From Zelonia costaricensis (taxonomy: Eukaryota; Euglenozoa; Kinetoplastea; Trypanosomatida; Trypanosomatidae), in contig JASAOO010003142.1 of the NCBI GenBank assembly GCA_030849075.1, positions 1 to 24,798 on the forward strand: 24,798 nucleotides of DNA, given 5' to 3'. Shown piece by piece: positions 1 to 9,100 of the stretch. Each line of letters opens with the position of its first letter. The stretch's first letter is position 1. The translations under genes were made by a program, and so were the position numbers. The notes beneath the pieces are model-generated. The model was not told the origin of the DNA, searched no databases, and saw only the letters and a list, made by a program, of their open reading frames with translations.

Positions 1-45
1 GGCAAAGGGGGGGGGGGTGGAGTAAAGGCGAGGGGGGGGGGAAGT
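1..45 (-). promoter_or_regulatory. Polypyrimidine tract, probable trans-splicing signal of the next gene to the left
   Basis: On the plus strand there are runs of 11 G (7-17) and 10 G (32-41) separated by purine-rich sequence. On the minus strand this is an almost pure C/T tract. In this window such tracts lie shortly upstream of minus-strand genes, so the next gene of the unit probably begins just beyond position 1. Its AG acceptor is not visible inside the window. Confidence 0.4.
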
Positions 46-300
46 TGCCGCGTAAGACGGGTGAGGCGGTGAGGTCAACAACACTGTCTGTGATGCAATG
101 TTCTGAAAACGCTCAAGAGAGAAAACTAATCAGCGCACGGTTGAGGTCACAGCGACAAATCCGGAATGTCAATGCGTTGTCGCACGCCTTAGGTTTGACG
201 ACCGCGATCGAGCGAGCGGATGTAAAAGAAAGGTGGGGAAGAACGAAAGTGAAGGTTGTAGGTAGTCGACTTGGAAACTAAGTTCTGTGGTGTCAGGGGT

Positions 301-312
301 GGGGGGGGGGGG
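301..312. repeat. G12 homopolymer
   Basis: Twelve consecutive G on the plus strand, followed by more G-rich sequence. It reads as a C-tract in the direction of transcription. Confidence 0.9.
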
Positions 313-580
313 AGGGTCAGATGTGGGCACAGACGAGGAAAACACGTCGGAGTTGAAGTTGTGGTGGGGGGATGGGCGCGCGGGACGCGTCCAGGAGCAG
401 AGCAGCGCGTACGTTTGTTCACAACACGGGCGTGACGATCACGTAGGTTTAGGCACCGTTTACGGGAGTGCGATGGAGGGAGGGGGTAGAAGTGACGGAA
501 GTTGTGGAAGGGAAGGAGGAGGGTCGATGAAAATGAGCGGACCAACCGTCCGATCCAGCAGGGGGCGGCAATCGAGTCTG

Positions 581-592
581 TTTTTTTTTTTT
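581..592. repeat. T12 homopolymer
   Basis: Twelve consecutive T on the plus strand, read as A12 in the minus-strand transcript, within the gene-free left end. Confidence 0.9.
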
Positions 593-1660
593 GTTTGGTC
601 AAACTGGGGCCTTGCCGGTTGTTGAGAGGCAACGGTTGGTTCCCAAAGACCGCGGTGCTCGCCAAAAATATTCTGGGCTGCAGGTAGCTTCGAACGTTGC
701 GCGTGCCTTCGTGCGATCCGGTGCGCAGCGCCGCTGATGGAGAGCTGATGTGTGCTTTCTTCTTTGTGTTTCAGTTCAGGTTCCTTATGCAATTGGTTGT
801 GAGCGCGTGTGTGGGTCTATGGGTTTTCCCTTTTTCAGTGCTTTTGGTTGGCGGCGTCAGCGGGGGCCACATACCGCTTACACGCCAAAGCGTTCATGTT
901 CTGCTAGAGGACACCTGTGCCCATTACGGCTGCGCAGATGCCGAGGCACCAAAGATATGGAGGGGATCATCAAACTTATCGCGCACAGTGGAAAAAAGGC
1001 AGTTATTGGCGCGGTGGCAGCCAGGAGGCAGCCGATGGAAAGTAGGGGAAAGCGGCGGGGGCTTTGTGCAAGGAGAATCGGCGGCGCGCACTCGTCGCTG
1101 TCTTTCCGTTCTCAGTTTTTTTTCTCGTTGTTCACGTTGACACGGTGCAGCAAAGCGATCGAGCGCGCTGAGAAGAAGTGGCGCCCATGCGAAGAAAGCA
1201 AGAAAAAAGCAAGCGGCAGAAATTCAAGTGAAGCGCGCAGAGGACACACATGACCACAACAGTGGAAAACACAGATGCACAGGGGTTGCGAGGCCGCGGC
1301 CTCTCCCAACGATGAGAGCAACGAAACCAGATTATGGCGCAGGCGGACGCAGCGCCTTCGAAAAACAATTGACATGGAAAGGGGAGAGGGAGATGAATCC
1401 ATCGCAACCTTAAACCAGGGAGAAGAAGCGGCGTGAAACGTAAAGTCAATGGTTGGGTTGAGTTCACAACAGAGAAAGACGCACACGGACGCGCACTGAG
1501 ACACCAGCACACAGTGACCTAACGAGTGCAGCTACGCTCATTCAAGTGAATTACCAAACACCCAGTCAATAGCATCAAAAAGAGAAAGAGTGTGTGAGGG
1601 ATGGAAAAGCTAGAAGATGCACATCGCTACGGAGAAGAAAGCGACCAGGAGCAGCAAGTG

Positions 1661-1677
1661 CACACACACACACACAC
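1661..1677. repeat. CA microsatellite
   Basis: Uninterrupted CA dinucleotide array of about eight units in the left spacer. Confidence 0.9.
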
Positions 1678-2714
1678 TTTCACACACGTGTAAACGAGAG
1701 TCGCGCAAAAAAGGAGAAGAAAGGGCACAGGGAAATAGAGGGCACGCGCGTGGGGGAGGTGGGAAACGAGGGGGGGGGGGCGAAGGGAGGAAAGAAACCT
1801 GAGTCGTCGAATTAAGGCACACATCAGAAGAGGCGACGCGTTCATATATATTTTTTGGTTGTTTCTCTCGCTCTCCATTCGATGCTCAATGAAAAAGAAA
1901 CAAATACAGGAAAGAGAGAAGAGACGCCGCCGGTGGCGTGCGTGTGTGTCGGGGGGCGGGGGGCGGCACCCTGGAGTCTCTTGGACGGATGAGACAGCAA
2001 GACAGGGGGGAGGGGGGAGGGGGAGAGGCTTATATGAGGGTGTGCTCGCATGCCCGTTCACCATGTGAAACGTGTGGCGAAGCCGGCACACATGCTTAGA
2101 GGAGCCCTCATGCCCATCGCCACACGAGTGTCTAAGGAGGCATACGGCAGGAAATGGGGAAAACACAGTGCGGTGAGCGTGCAGCGTAGCAAACGTAGTG
2201 GAAGGGCAGAGCAGGGTGAGGAGCAAGGTCGCAGCCGACGGCATACCCGTGCGTATTGCGCACGCCAACCGGTTCAGACGATGAAAACGGCAAACAAAAA
2301 ACGAGGAAGAGGAAGAAGGGGAAGGGAGGTATTAAAGCGAGCACGAACACAAAACGTGGGTGAGGAGCACTAAGAAGTTGGGGAGAGTGAGCGAGACACG
2401 CAGTGGTGGATATGTCCGGGAAGTGCGGCAAGAGCGAGTGTACGAGACGGCGGTGTCGACTGCAGCACTTGCGTCGTCGAGGGCGAAAAGCAGAAGGAAA
2501 GACGACGTGCCGGTGAACGGTGGGCAGTAACGTCGACGCTGTCCGCTTGCACAACAGAAAAATAAACAAGAGCTTGGCAGCACTAGTCTACCTCCCCCAC
2601 CTGCTTCTTCACACAACCGCCAGTCCTAGCGCCGATCCGGAGCTCGTCAAACGCTGCATTTAAGGAGAAAGAAGAGTGACAGCGGCAGGCTGGCCATTTA
2701 TTTCGCTCGCACAG

Positions 2715-2732
2715 ACACACACACACACACAC
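2715..2732. repeat. CA microsatellite followed by a short TA run
   Basis: CA array of about nine units, running directly into a short alternating TA stretch. Confidence 0.9.
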
Positions 2733-2813
2733 ATATATACGCGGCAAGGGGTCAACGTGCAGTGTCCTTCCATCTCCGGCGCACGCAACAGCATCTGCCT
2801 TCACAGAAAAACA

Positions 2814-2816
<3 letters not shown>

Positions 2817-2844
<28 letters not shown>
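2817..2844. repeat. CA microsatellite
   Basis: Uninterrupted AC array of about 14 units, roughly 250 bases beyond the 3' end of the poly(A) polymerase-like coding region, possibly within its 3' UTR. Confidence 0.9.
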
Positions 2845-2849
<5 letters not shown>

Positions 2850-3092
2850 CGCTAAGAAGACTTGTGCACGCGCTGCTTCACTTCGCGTTGTTTTCGTCAC
2901 ATTTTACACCTCTGAAAGCGATACAACCCAAGTCGCCACGCGGGCAGCGCCGACGGTAGTGCAGTGTGGCAAAACAACAATAAAAAAAAAAGAATGGTAA
3001 AGGGGGGAGGAAGGAGGGGCTGCACAAGGTACGACAGTCGCAACGGGTGCTGTTGAGGGCCCACATCACCGCATTCCCTCTCGCCCTTCTCC

Positions 3093-4535
3093 TTACATAC
3101 ACTGGGCCAGGATGTGTTTCTTGGACTGCACGACGCTGTAGTAGGGCTCCGCCTGCAACTGGTAGAAGCGCAGCACGCGCACCCAGTACGGCTCACCGCC
3201 GATAATGGTGGAGATGGGCGACTGGGCGCGGTGCAAGCTGGAGCTGACCTGCGAGTATTGCGACAGAGCCGTGTAGCAGTAGTTAAAGACGGCCTGGATG
3301 CTCGACACACGGTCCACCTCCGGGGTTAAGTTGACAGTCTCGTTCGACGGGTCGAGCACGCTAAGCTGCGCGTTCAAGTGCCGCTTCGGGCACGGCACGC
3401 CCAGTCCCTTGACGCTGACGGAGCTCTGCAGCGGGTTGAAGTAGCTCTCGAAGCCGTACGTGAGAAAGAAATCAAGCAACACGCGGCCTGCATCCGGCAC
3501 GTCCTCCTCGTCGTACGAGTTGATGACAGCGAGCAGCATCACCGCCACCGCCTCCCCGCTCAGCAGCGTGCGCGCGGTGCCGCTCTCGTCGAGCAGCTTG
3601 TTCTGATTCAGCAGGGCGAGCAGCGTGTTCAGCACAGCCCGCGGGACTGGCTTTGAGGCCACCTGCGACTCCAGTGCATGACTCGCGTGCGCCAGCGCCG
3701 CGGCGGCCTCGCTGCCGTAGCGAATGCAGCTGCGGTGCCCCGACCGGGAGTCCACGACAACGGCGCACGGCAGCCCGCGGTCGTCCTGGAGGAAGTTCGC
3801 CTGCGCGCCCACCTCGTTGGCCGCCCGCATCCACTGATGCAGCTGCTCCGGTGTCGCGTCCGTCGTACCGGTGGCGTAGAAGTGCAAGGTCACGCCCTTG
3901 GTGACGTTCTGCCCCGCTGCCGTCGCGCCCGTGGGCTGAAGGGCCGCCTCGGGCCACACTCGACGCACCACCGACTCCATCGTAGCCTTGCAGCTCTGCC
4001 GCGTGCCGAGCTCCTGCTCCATTGGAGTGTTGAAGTCGCAGAAGCGCAGCACCTCTTCGCCGAGGTCGGCCGGTGGCGTGTGGCCGACGCACCACGGCGG
4101 CGAGGGCCGGCACTGCTTCGCGAGCGCCTTGAGAAGCGGCCGTGTGGGGAGCAGCACAATCACCTCCGCGTCCACCTGCGCCGCGGTAGGGGTGTCGTAG
4201 TCCAGCCCGATGGTGGAGCTTGCTGTGCGGGGGTGACTCGCAAAGGAGCTGTTGGAGGCGAGTGAGCCGCGCACCGGACCACGCGGTGACTGCCCCGCGC
4301 CCCACAGCCCACTCGCGCGTGGCGTGCCGAGGCTGCCGACCCGGGGCGGGTGAAACGCTTGCAGGCCGCTGTCCCGTGGGCCGGCCGACACAGCGCCGCT
4401 CGCCAGCGGGGAGGTCATGGGGATGTAGTAGGGGCAGTGCACGTAGCGGCCCCCACCGCCGCTGGTGCTGGCATCCGCGCTAGCATGCGTCGAGCCTCGC
4501 GAGTATGTGCCGTGGTACGACTGGGAGGACTGCAT
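3093..4535 (-). CDS. Trf4/PAPD5-like non-canonical poly(A) polymerase homologue, probably catalytically inactive
   Basis: The protein is 480 residues and ends in TAA. The frame can be read upstream to 4568, but that codon is TTG; the first ATG is at 4535 and lies below a good splice signal at 4668-4669. Residues 1-115 are a Ser/Gly-rich, probably disordered tail. From about residue 146 the sequence follows the Trf4/PAPD5 pattern: PPW (146-148), then LGEEVLRFCDF (158-168), then the segment leading to TG at 202-203. The family's nucleotidyltransferase signature, GS-x3-G-x5-SDIDL, is represented by G203, A204, G208 and then GVTLHF (214-219), so both metal-binding Asp are replaced by Val215 and Leu217. 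A third Asp may survive at D262. Residues about 325-430 match the PAP-associated domain, including LLDFFLTYG (353-361) and LSVLDP (391-396) in place of the usual IEDP. Known: active relatives add A or U tails to RNA, in the nucleus as part of TRAMP-type complexes. Inferred: this copy is a structural or RNA-binding pseudoenzyme, possibly a partner of an active polymerase. Family call fairly firm, role unknown. Confidence 0.8.
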   Translation of the reverse strand: MQSSQSYHGTYSRGSTHASADASTSGGGGRYVHCPYYIPMTSPLASGAVSAGPRDSGLQAFHPPRVGSLGTPRASGLWGAGQSPRGPVRGSLASNSSFASHPRTASSTIGLDYDTPTAAQVDAEVIVLLPTRPLLKALAKQCRPSPPWCVGHTPPADLGEEVLRFCDFNTPMEQELGTRQSCKATMESVVRRVWPEAALQPTGATAAGQNVTKGVTLHFYATGTTDATPEQLHQWMRAANEVGAQANFLQDDRGLPCAVVVDSRSGHRSCIRYGSEAAAALAHASHALESQVASKPVPRAVLNTLLALLNQNKLLDESGTARTLLSGEAVAVMLLAVINSYDEEDVPDAGRVLLDFFLTYGFESYFNPLQSSVSVKGLGVPCPKRHLNAQLSVLDPSNETVNLTPEVDRVSSIQAVFNYCYTALSQYSQVSSSLHRAQSPISTIIGGEPYWVRVLRFYQLQAEPYYSVVQSKKHILAQCM

Positions 4536-4667
4536 TACGTGTGTGCTGTTCGACTTTGTGTGCGACAAGACGAGGAATTTGCAGGAAGAACAAAAGAGCC
4601 GGCTTTTGTTGTTGTGGTGGTGGTGGTGGTTGTCGCCTTTGTGGTGTGTTAGAACTCGAGCTTGAGA

Positions 4668-4669
4668 CT
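4668..4669 (-). promoter_or_regulatory. Candidate trans-splice acceptor AG for the poly(A) polymerase-like gene
   Basis: On the minus strand a C-rich tract (complement of 4671-4689, with 7 and 8 G in a row on the plus strand) is followed by the first AG at 4669-4668. This would give a 5' UTR of about 132 nt before the ATG at 4535. A weaker tract nearer the gene (complement of about 4572-4597) has its first AG at about 4554-4553 and is the alternative. Confidence 0.5.
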
Positions 4670-5520
4670 GATTGGGGGGGAGGGGGGGGCGTGGAAGATT
4701 GGGATGCAGGTGAGGCGGCGTTTGGAGAAGTGTGGAAGCGTGCGTAGGTGCCGTCCCGAGATGTGCCGGAAATCAAAAGTGAGAGCAACGAAAAGATGTT
4801 CAACGAAAAAAAGAAGCGCTTTAGGGACGAGGGGGGTGGCGGCCTGTGTCAGCTAGTATCTTCTCCTTGGCGCTGCTGACCTGATTGCTGGCTGAAGCAA
4901 AGAGGAGTGGGCGGAAAGACGAAGAGTCGGCGCCACGAGTGCGCACGTGTGCGTGCACGCCATTTGTGTTCCGTGAGGTCAGGTGTAAAAGAAATTGTTG
5001 GAGCAGGATGCGTTGAAAGTCTCGGAGCTTGATAGGCAGGAGTCCTCTCTGTCATCATCGGCGTGCGGCACTAGACCTCTCTTGCCGGGACAAGTGAGAG
5101 CACGACAGCCATCGCCTGGAAGAGCTGAGCTCGACTCTCGTGTCTCTCTTGGCGTCGCCCCCTCCGCTGCGACACGCACACACAGGTACACCCATGTCCA
5201 CAAACTTTTTTTTTCCTCTTAGCAAGGCCTTTGTCACAAGCGGAATGAGTAACATCTCATGGTGTACACGCACATGTGCACTTCAGGTAGCAAGTCTCGA
5301 TTCTCTTCTCTTTCCCTTCTACCACCCGCTGTGCATCCTCCGCATGAAACACGGCGGGAGAGGGGGAGGGCGAGTAAAGAGAGCGAGAGAGAGAATTGAG
5401 GTCGAGGGAGGGGGGGATGGAGTTCCAAGTGCATCGCAGCAGGTCGGAGGATGCAACAAAAGAAGGAGGGTCTCTAGAAACAGGGGACACAAACGCCAGC
5501 AAAGCAGCGCGCCAAGCAAA

Positions 5521-5560
5521 CACACACATACACACACACACGCACACACACACACACACC
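5521..5560. repeat. Interrupted CA microsatellite
   Basis: About 40 bases of CA units with single TA and CG interruptions, followed by a further short CA stretch after an A4 run. Confidence 0.9.
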
Positions 5561-5821
5561 AAAACACACACTAACAGAGGTACTCCCTCACTCACACGCT
5601 CTCGAAAAACGCCACATACAACGTCGGAGGGGGAGAAGCAACGAGCGGAGCCTTTCTTGTCTGTTTTCTTCGTCGTGGTGGCGGCGGTCGTGGTGACGTA
5701 CGGGAAAACGCAGCGCAAAAAAAGGAGACAGTGGGGAGCACAAAAAGAGAAGGAAAAGTACACGGCCAGCTGCGCACGAGGTGTGACACCCACACACACA
5801 CGCACACAGAAAGAGCAAATC

Positions 5822-5836
5822 AAAAAAAAAAAAAAA
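5822..5836. repeat. A15 homopolymer
   Basis: Fifteen A on the plus strand, complementary to the T15 run about 96 bases further on. In the minus-strand transcript it reads as U15, a pyrimidine tract. Confidence 0.85.
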
Positions 5837-5932
5837 CCCGCAGCGGCGCAGGAAAGGAAGAAGGAAATGGGCTATTGTACAAGGGTGCGCGAGGGGTCTG
5901 GGTGCACGGACCACTGTTTGCTGTTGTTGCTG

Positions 5933-5947
5933 TTTTTTTTTTTTTTT
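5933..5947. repeat. T15 homopolymer followed by AGG
   Basis: Fifteen T on the plus strand, followed at once by AGG. On the plus strand this looks like a splice acceptor; on the transcribed minus strand it reads as A15 inside the 3' UTR of the TSNAXIP1-like gene. Confidence 0.85.
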
Positions 5948-6185
5948 AGGTCGAGCTGCGGCTCATCTACTTCTGCGTTCAGGTCGGCGTGCGCTGCGCA
6001 CTGGGCCATCAGTCGTGGCGAAGGAAGGAAGCAGAGGAAGGCTTTGCACGTTGTTGTTGTTTTTTTGATGGGTTCGAGTGTGTTTGTGGGTGGCGAGTCC
6101 CGCATCGACACTCCCACGTCTGGCAGCGCCCGCTTTCTTTTCAGTTCGTTTTTAATTGTCCTTGTTGCTGTTGCTTCTCTGCGGC

Positions 6186-9100
6186 TTACAGCGCGCATTC
6201 CTCCTTGCTGCTGAGTGCGGTGCGACGGATCAGCGGGGCTGCCGCGATGGCGCGGACCATGTCGCTCAGGCGCACGACCACCGGCGCCTCCGTCGCCGCC
6301 GTTGCCCCTGCAGCGCCGCCCGCGCTGGTGGCGGGGGCGGGGCTTGCCCCAGGGATTGGGGCCGCCCGGCTAACGGCATTGAGCGACAACTCCCGCAGCA
6401 CCACCTCCGGCGTGGCCGCTTCGACCTCCAAGATGGCCTCGGACACGTCCGTGAGCGACAGCACCCGCTCCCCGTCTTGCAGCTGCGGCGGCGGCGACGA
6501 CAACTCGCGGTTGCCGTTCTTCTGCGCGGCGCCGGGACTGCGGCCGGCCTCGGCGCCCAGCAGAGTCGCCCGCGAGCTGAGAGCGCGCATGACGGAGAGG
6601 TACAGGTCGGCGCTGGCGCGGCACTCCTGCACAAAGAGGACGAGCATGAAGGGGTGGGTGTCGCTGCAGAGGGCGTCGGCGTTGAAAGTCGTCTCCCCGC
6701 CCAGGGCAGACCGCAGCTCAGCCAGCTCCGTCGCTGTCTTGAGCTCCAGCACCGGCTGCAGGCACTCGCCGAGCGCCTGCCGCCGCAGCCGCGAGCTCTG
6801 CAGCTCCCTCGCGAGAGCCCGGATATCGCGCTTCACCTGCGCAAGCACGACGGCGGCGTCCACGGCGACGCGCGGCGGCATGAGGCCACGAATTACCCAC
6901 AGAAAGAGGTGCAGCGCGTCGGTGCACCACTCGCGCCGCTCCCCGTCTCGCTCAAGGTTCATCATGAGGTGGGCCACGGAGTCGTACCCCTGCAGGTCCT
7001 CACGCACTTGCATCTCCGACTGCAGCATCTCGTGCACAAACGGGGCCAGCCGCTCCACCGTTGGCGGCTGCTGCGACACCGCGGCCTCCTCCTGCTCACG
7101 CTCGTCCTCCTGCTCCATGAAGGTCGGCAGCACGTCGAGAAAGAAGTGGTAGGCAATGCAAACCACCGTGACCGGCGCCGCCGAGCGACGGCCAAGGATG
7201 CCGCTGGCGCGGAGGTACACCGGCACGTGCGGCCCGTAGCCGAGGCCGACCAGCGGCAGCTCCAGCGGCGGCGCCAGTCGCGGGATCGGCGCCGCCAGCG
7301 CCGCGGCGGTGCTCGGCGAGAAAAAGACGTCGCCGACCCCGTGTGTCCGCCGGGAGTTGCGCCGCATCAGCGCCGCCGGCGCCGCGGTCGCGTCAACCGA
7401 CTTCTCCCGCGGTTGCGACAAGCCCGCGTCATGCGAGCCCTGCGTTGAGTCCGCGCGCTGGCCGCGTGGTGAGGTGTCCGTCGCGTCGCTGGCGGTGCCA
7501 AACCGCTGCGCCGCCTGCTGCTGCTGTTGCCGTGCTGTTCGCAGCTGCCCCTCGAGCGCAACGAGGCGTTCGACGAGGTACTCGACCTGCAGCACGGTCT
7601 CCTTGGGGCCCTTCACGACGGGCAGCCCGCTCAGGTACAGCGAGTTCTTGCGGCCTGACGTGCGCCGGTCCTCCACCTCCTTCGCCCGACCATCCGCGCC
7701 GTCGGCGTCCCGGTCCAGCTCCGTCGTGAGGGCCCCGACATCGGAGGCGTACTCGCAGAGCTCCGGGCACCGCTCGTAGACGCGGTGCCACGATGGCCGC
7801 GGCGTTAGGACGACGCCTTCGTCCGCGTCGGAGCCGCTGCCGCTCTGCCTCTGACGCGCCGGCAGGGTTGGCGACGTGCCCGCTGCGTGTGCGGTGGTGG
7901 CGGCGGCGGCGGCGGTCTCGGCGACCTTGATGAGGCCCTCGCGCTCCTCCTCGAAGGACGCGAGGCGCCGCTGCATCACGTCGAGCTGCGTGCCGCGCAC
8001 CGCTGCCGTACGCCGCCACCGCCGCGTCATGAGCTGCGCCGTCTCCAGCTCCGCCGTCAGGTACTCCTTCATCAGGCGGAAGTCCGCCACGGGGACGTAG
8101 TCGGAGTACTTCTTGCGGAACTGCAGCAGCTCCGACTGCGCCTCGCCGGCGATGCGCTTGAACTCGTCCAGCTCGCTCACCTGCCCCGTCACGCTCGCCA
8201 CCAGTCGCTCGTATTCCTTCAGCCGCCGGTCGCACTCCCGCACCGCGCCAATCAGCACCATGATCTTTTCAAGGTCGCTCTGACTGTTGCGCTCCAGCTC
8301 AGCGACGCGCTGGTGGGCCACCTCCAGCTCCCGTCGCAGCTCAATCACGTCGGCCCCACGGCCCGTGCGGGACTTCATCGTGGCCTGGGTCCGCTCCTCT
8401 TCCTCGATCTGCGCGCGCGATTCGAGGGCGACCTGCATCGCGTTTAGCTCCCGCTGCAGCGCCGTCACCTGCTCGTGCAGCGCCGCGCTCCGCTCCTGGT
8501 GTGTGGCCTTCTCGACATCGCGCGTCACCATGGACGTGTACGCGTCCGTCAGCAGCTCCGCCTGGGCCTGGATGACGTTGTCGTAGGCACACTGGATGTC
8601 GTCGAAGAGGGACGCGTAGGCTGGGAAGGCGGAGCAGAGGGCGCGGAACGCCTCTCGGTAGGGCGCGAGCTGATCCATGGCACTCGGCACCACAGCGCCG
8701 CCGCTGTTCAGAATGAGCTCACGCTTGATGTACGACTGCATCTGCGCCACGAGCGGCGGTGGGGCTGCGGCAGCCGGTACGGTGGCGCTGCAGCTCCCCT
8801 GCTGCGCGTTCATGACGGTGGAGAGGAGGGCGGGTGGGCGCACGTCGAGCGTGCGATCCAGCTGGCGCGAGGCGGCGCAGCTCGCGTGCGCGGCGTTGAG
8901 CTTGCGTGTCGTAGAGCTGCGCTGCCGTCTGGCAGACGGCAGCGACGGTGCTGGCAGTGGCGCTGTGGCGGACAGGGCGGCCCCCACTGCGGCGGCAGCG
9001 GTGCCTGCCGGGTTAGTGCGGGCGGCCGGTGCGGAGGCGTCGCCGAGGTGCGACTTGTCGTACTGCAGTGGCAGAGTGCGTGACGCGACCGGCTGGATGG

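Larger units (their letters stand above)
46..3092. other. Gene-free spacer, 3' untranslated region of the poly(A) polymerase-like gene plus intergenic DNA
   Basis: No open frame here looks like protein. All are Ser/Pro/Leu- or Arg/Gly-rich translations of simple sequence and lack recognisable domains. The stretch holds G-runs (for example 301-312), a T12 run (581-592), CA arrays (1661-1677, 2715-2732, 2817-2844) and purine-rich plus-strand stretches near 1750-1797 and 1994-2030, which are pyrimidine tracts on the minus strand. The part nearest 3092 should be the 3' UTR of the gene ending at 3093. No RNA gene was recognised. Confidence 0.6.
4690..6185. other. Gene-free spacer between the poly(A) polymerase-like and TSNAXIP1-like genes
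   Basis: The part adjoining 6185 is the expected 3' UTR of the TSNAXIP1-like gene. The stretch has a compound CA array (5521-5560), an A15 run (5822-5836) and a T15 run (5933-5947). The open frames crossing it are microsatellite translations (poly Thr-His or Val-Cys) with no protein character. No gene is seen. Confidence 0.6.

Noticed and set aside
1627..2268. Minus-strand frame of 213 codons in the left spacer
   Set aside because: It ends in a Val-Cys run from a microsatellite and is otherwise Pro/Ser/Leu-rich with no domain.
3472..4305. Second minus-strand frame of 277 codons overlapping the poly(A) polymerase-like gene
   Set aside because: Arg/Gly/Ala-rich frame-shifted shadow of the real gene, which has the family motifs in its own frame.
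6068..6082. GGTTCGAG resembling a tRNA T-arm
   Set aside because: No matching acceptor, D or anticodon arms can be drawn around it on either strand.
6156..7448. Plus-strand frames of 387 and 430 codons near 5989-7448
   Set aside because: They are antisense shadows of the TSNAXIP1-like gene, produced by its high third-position GC.
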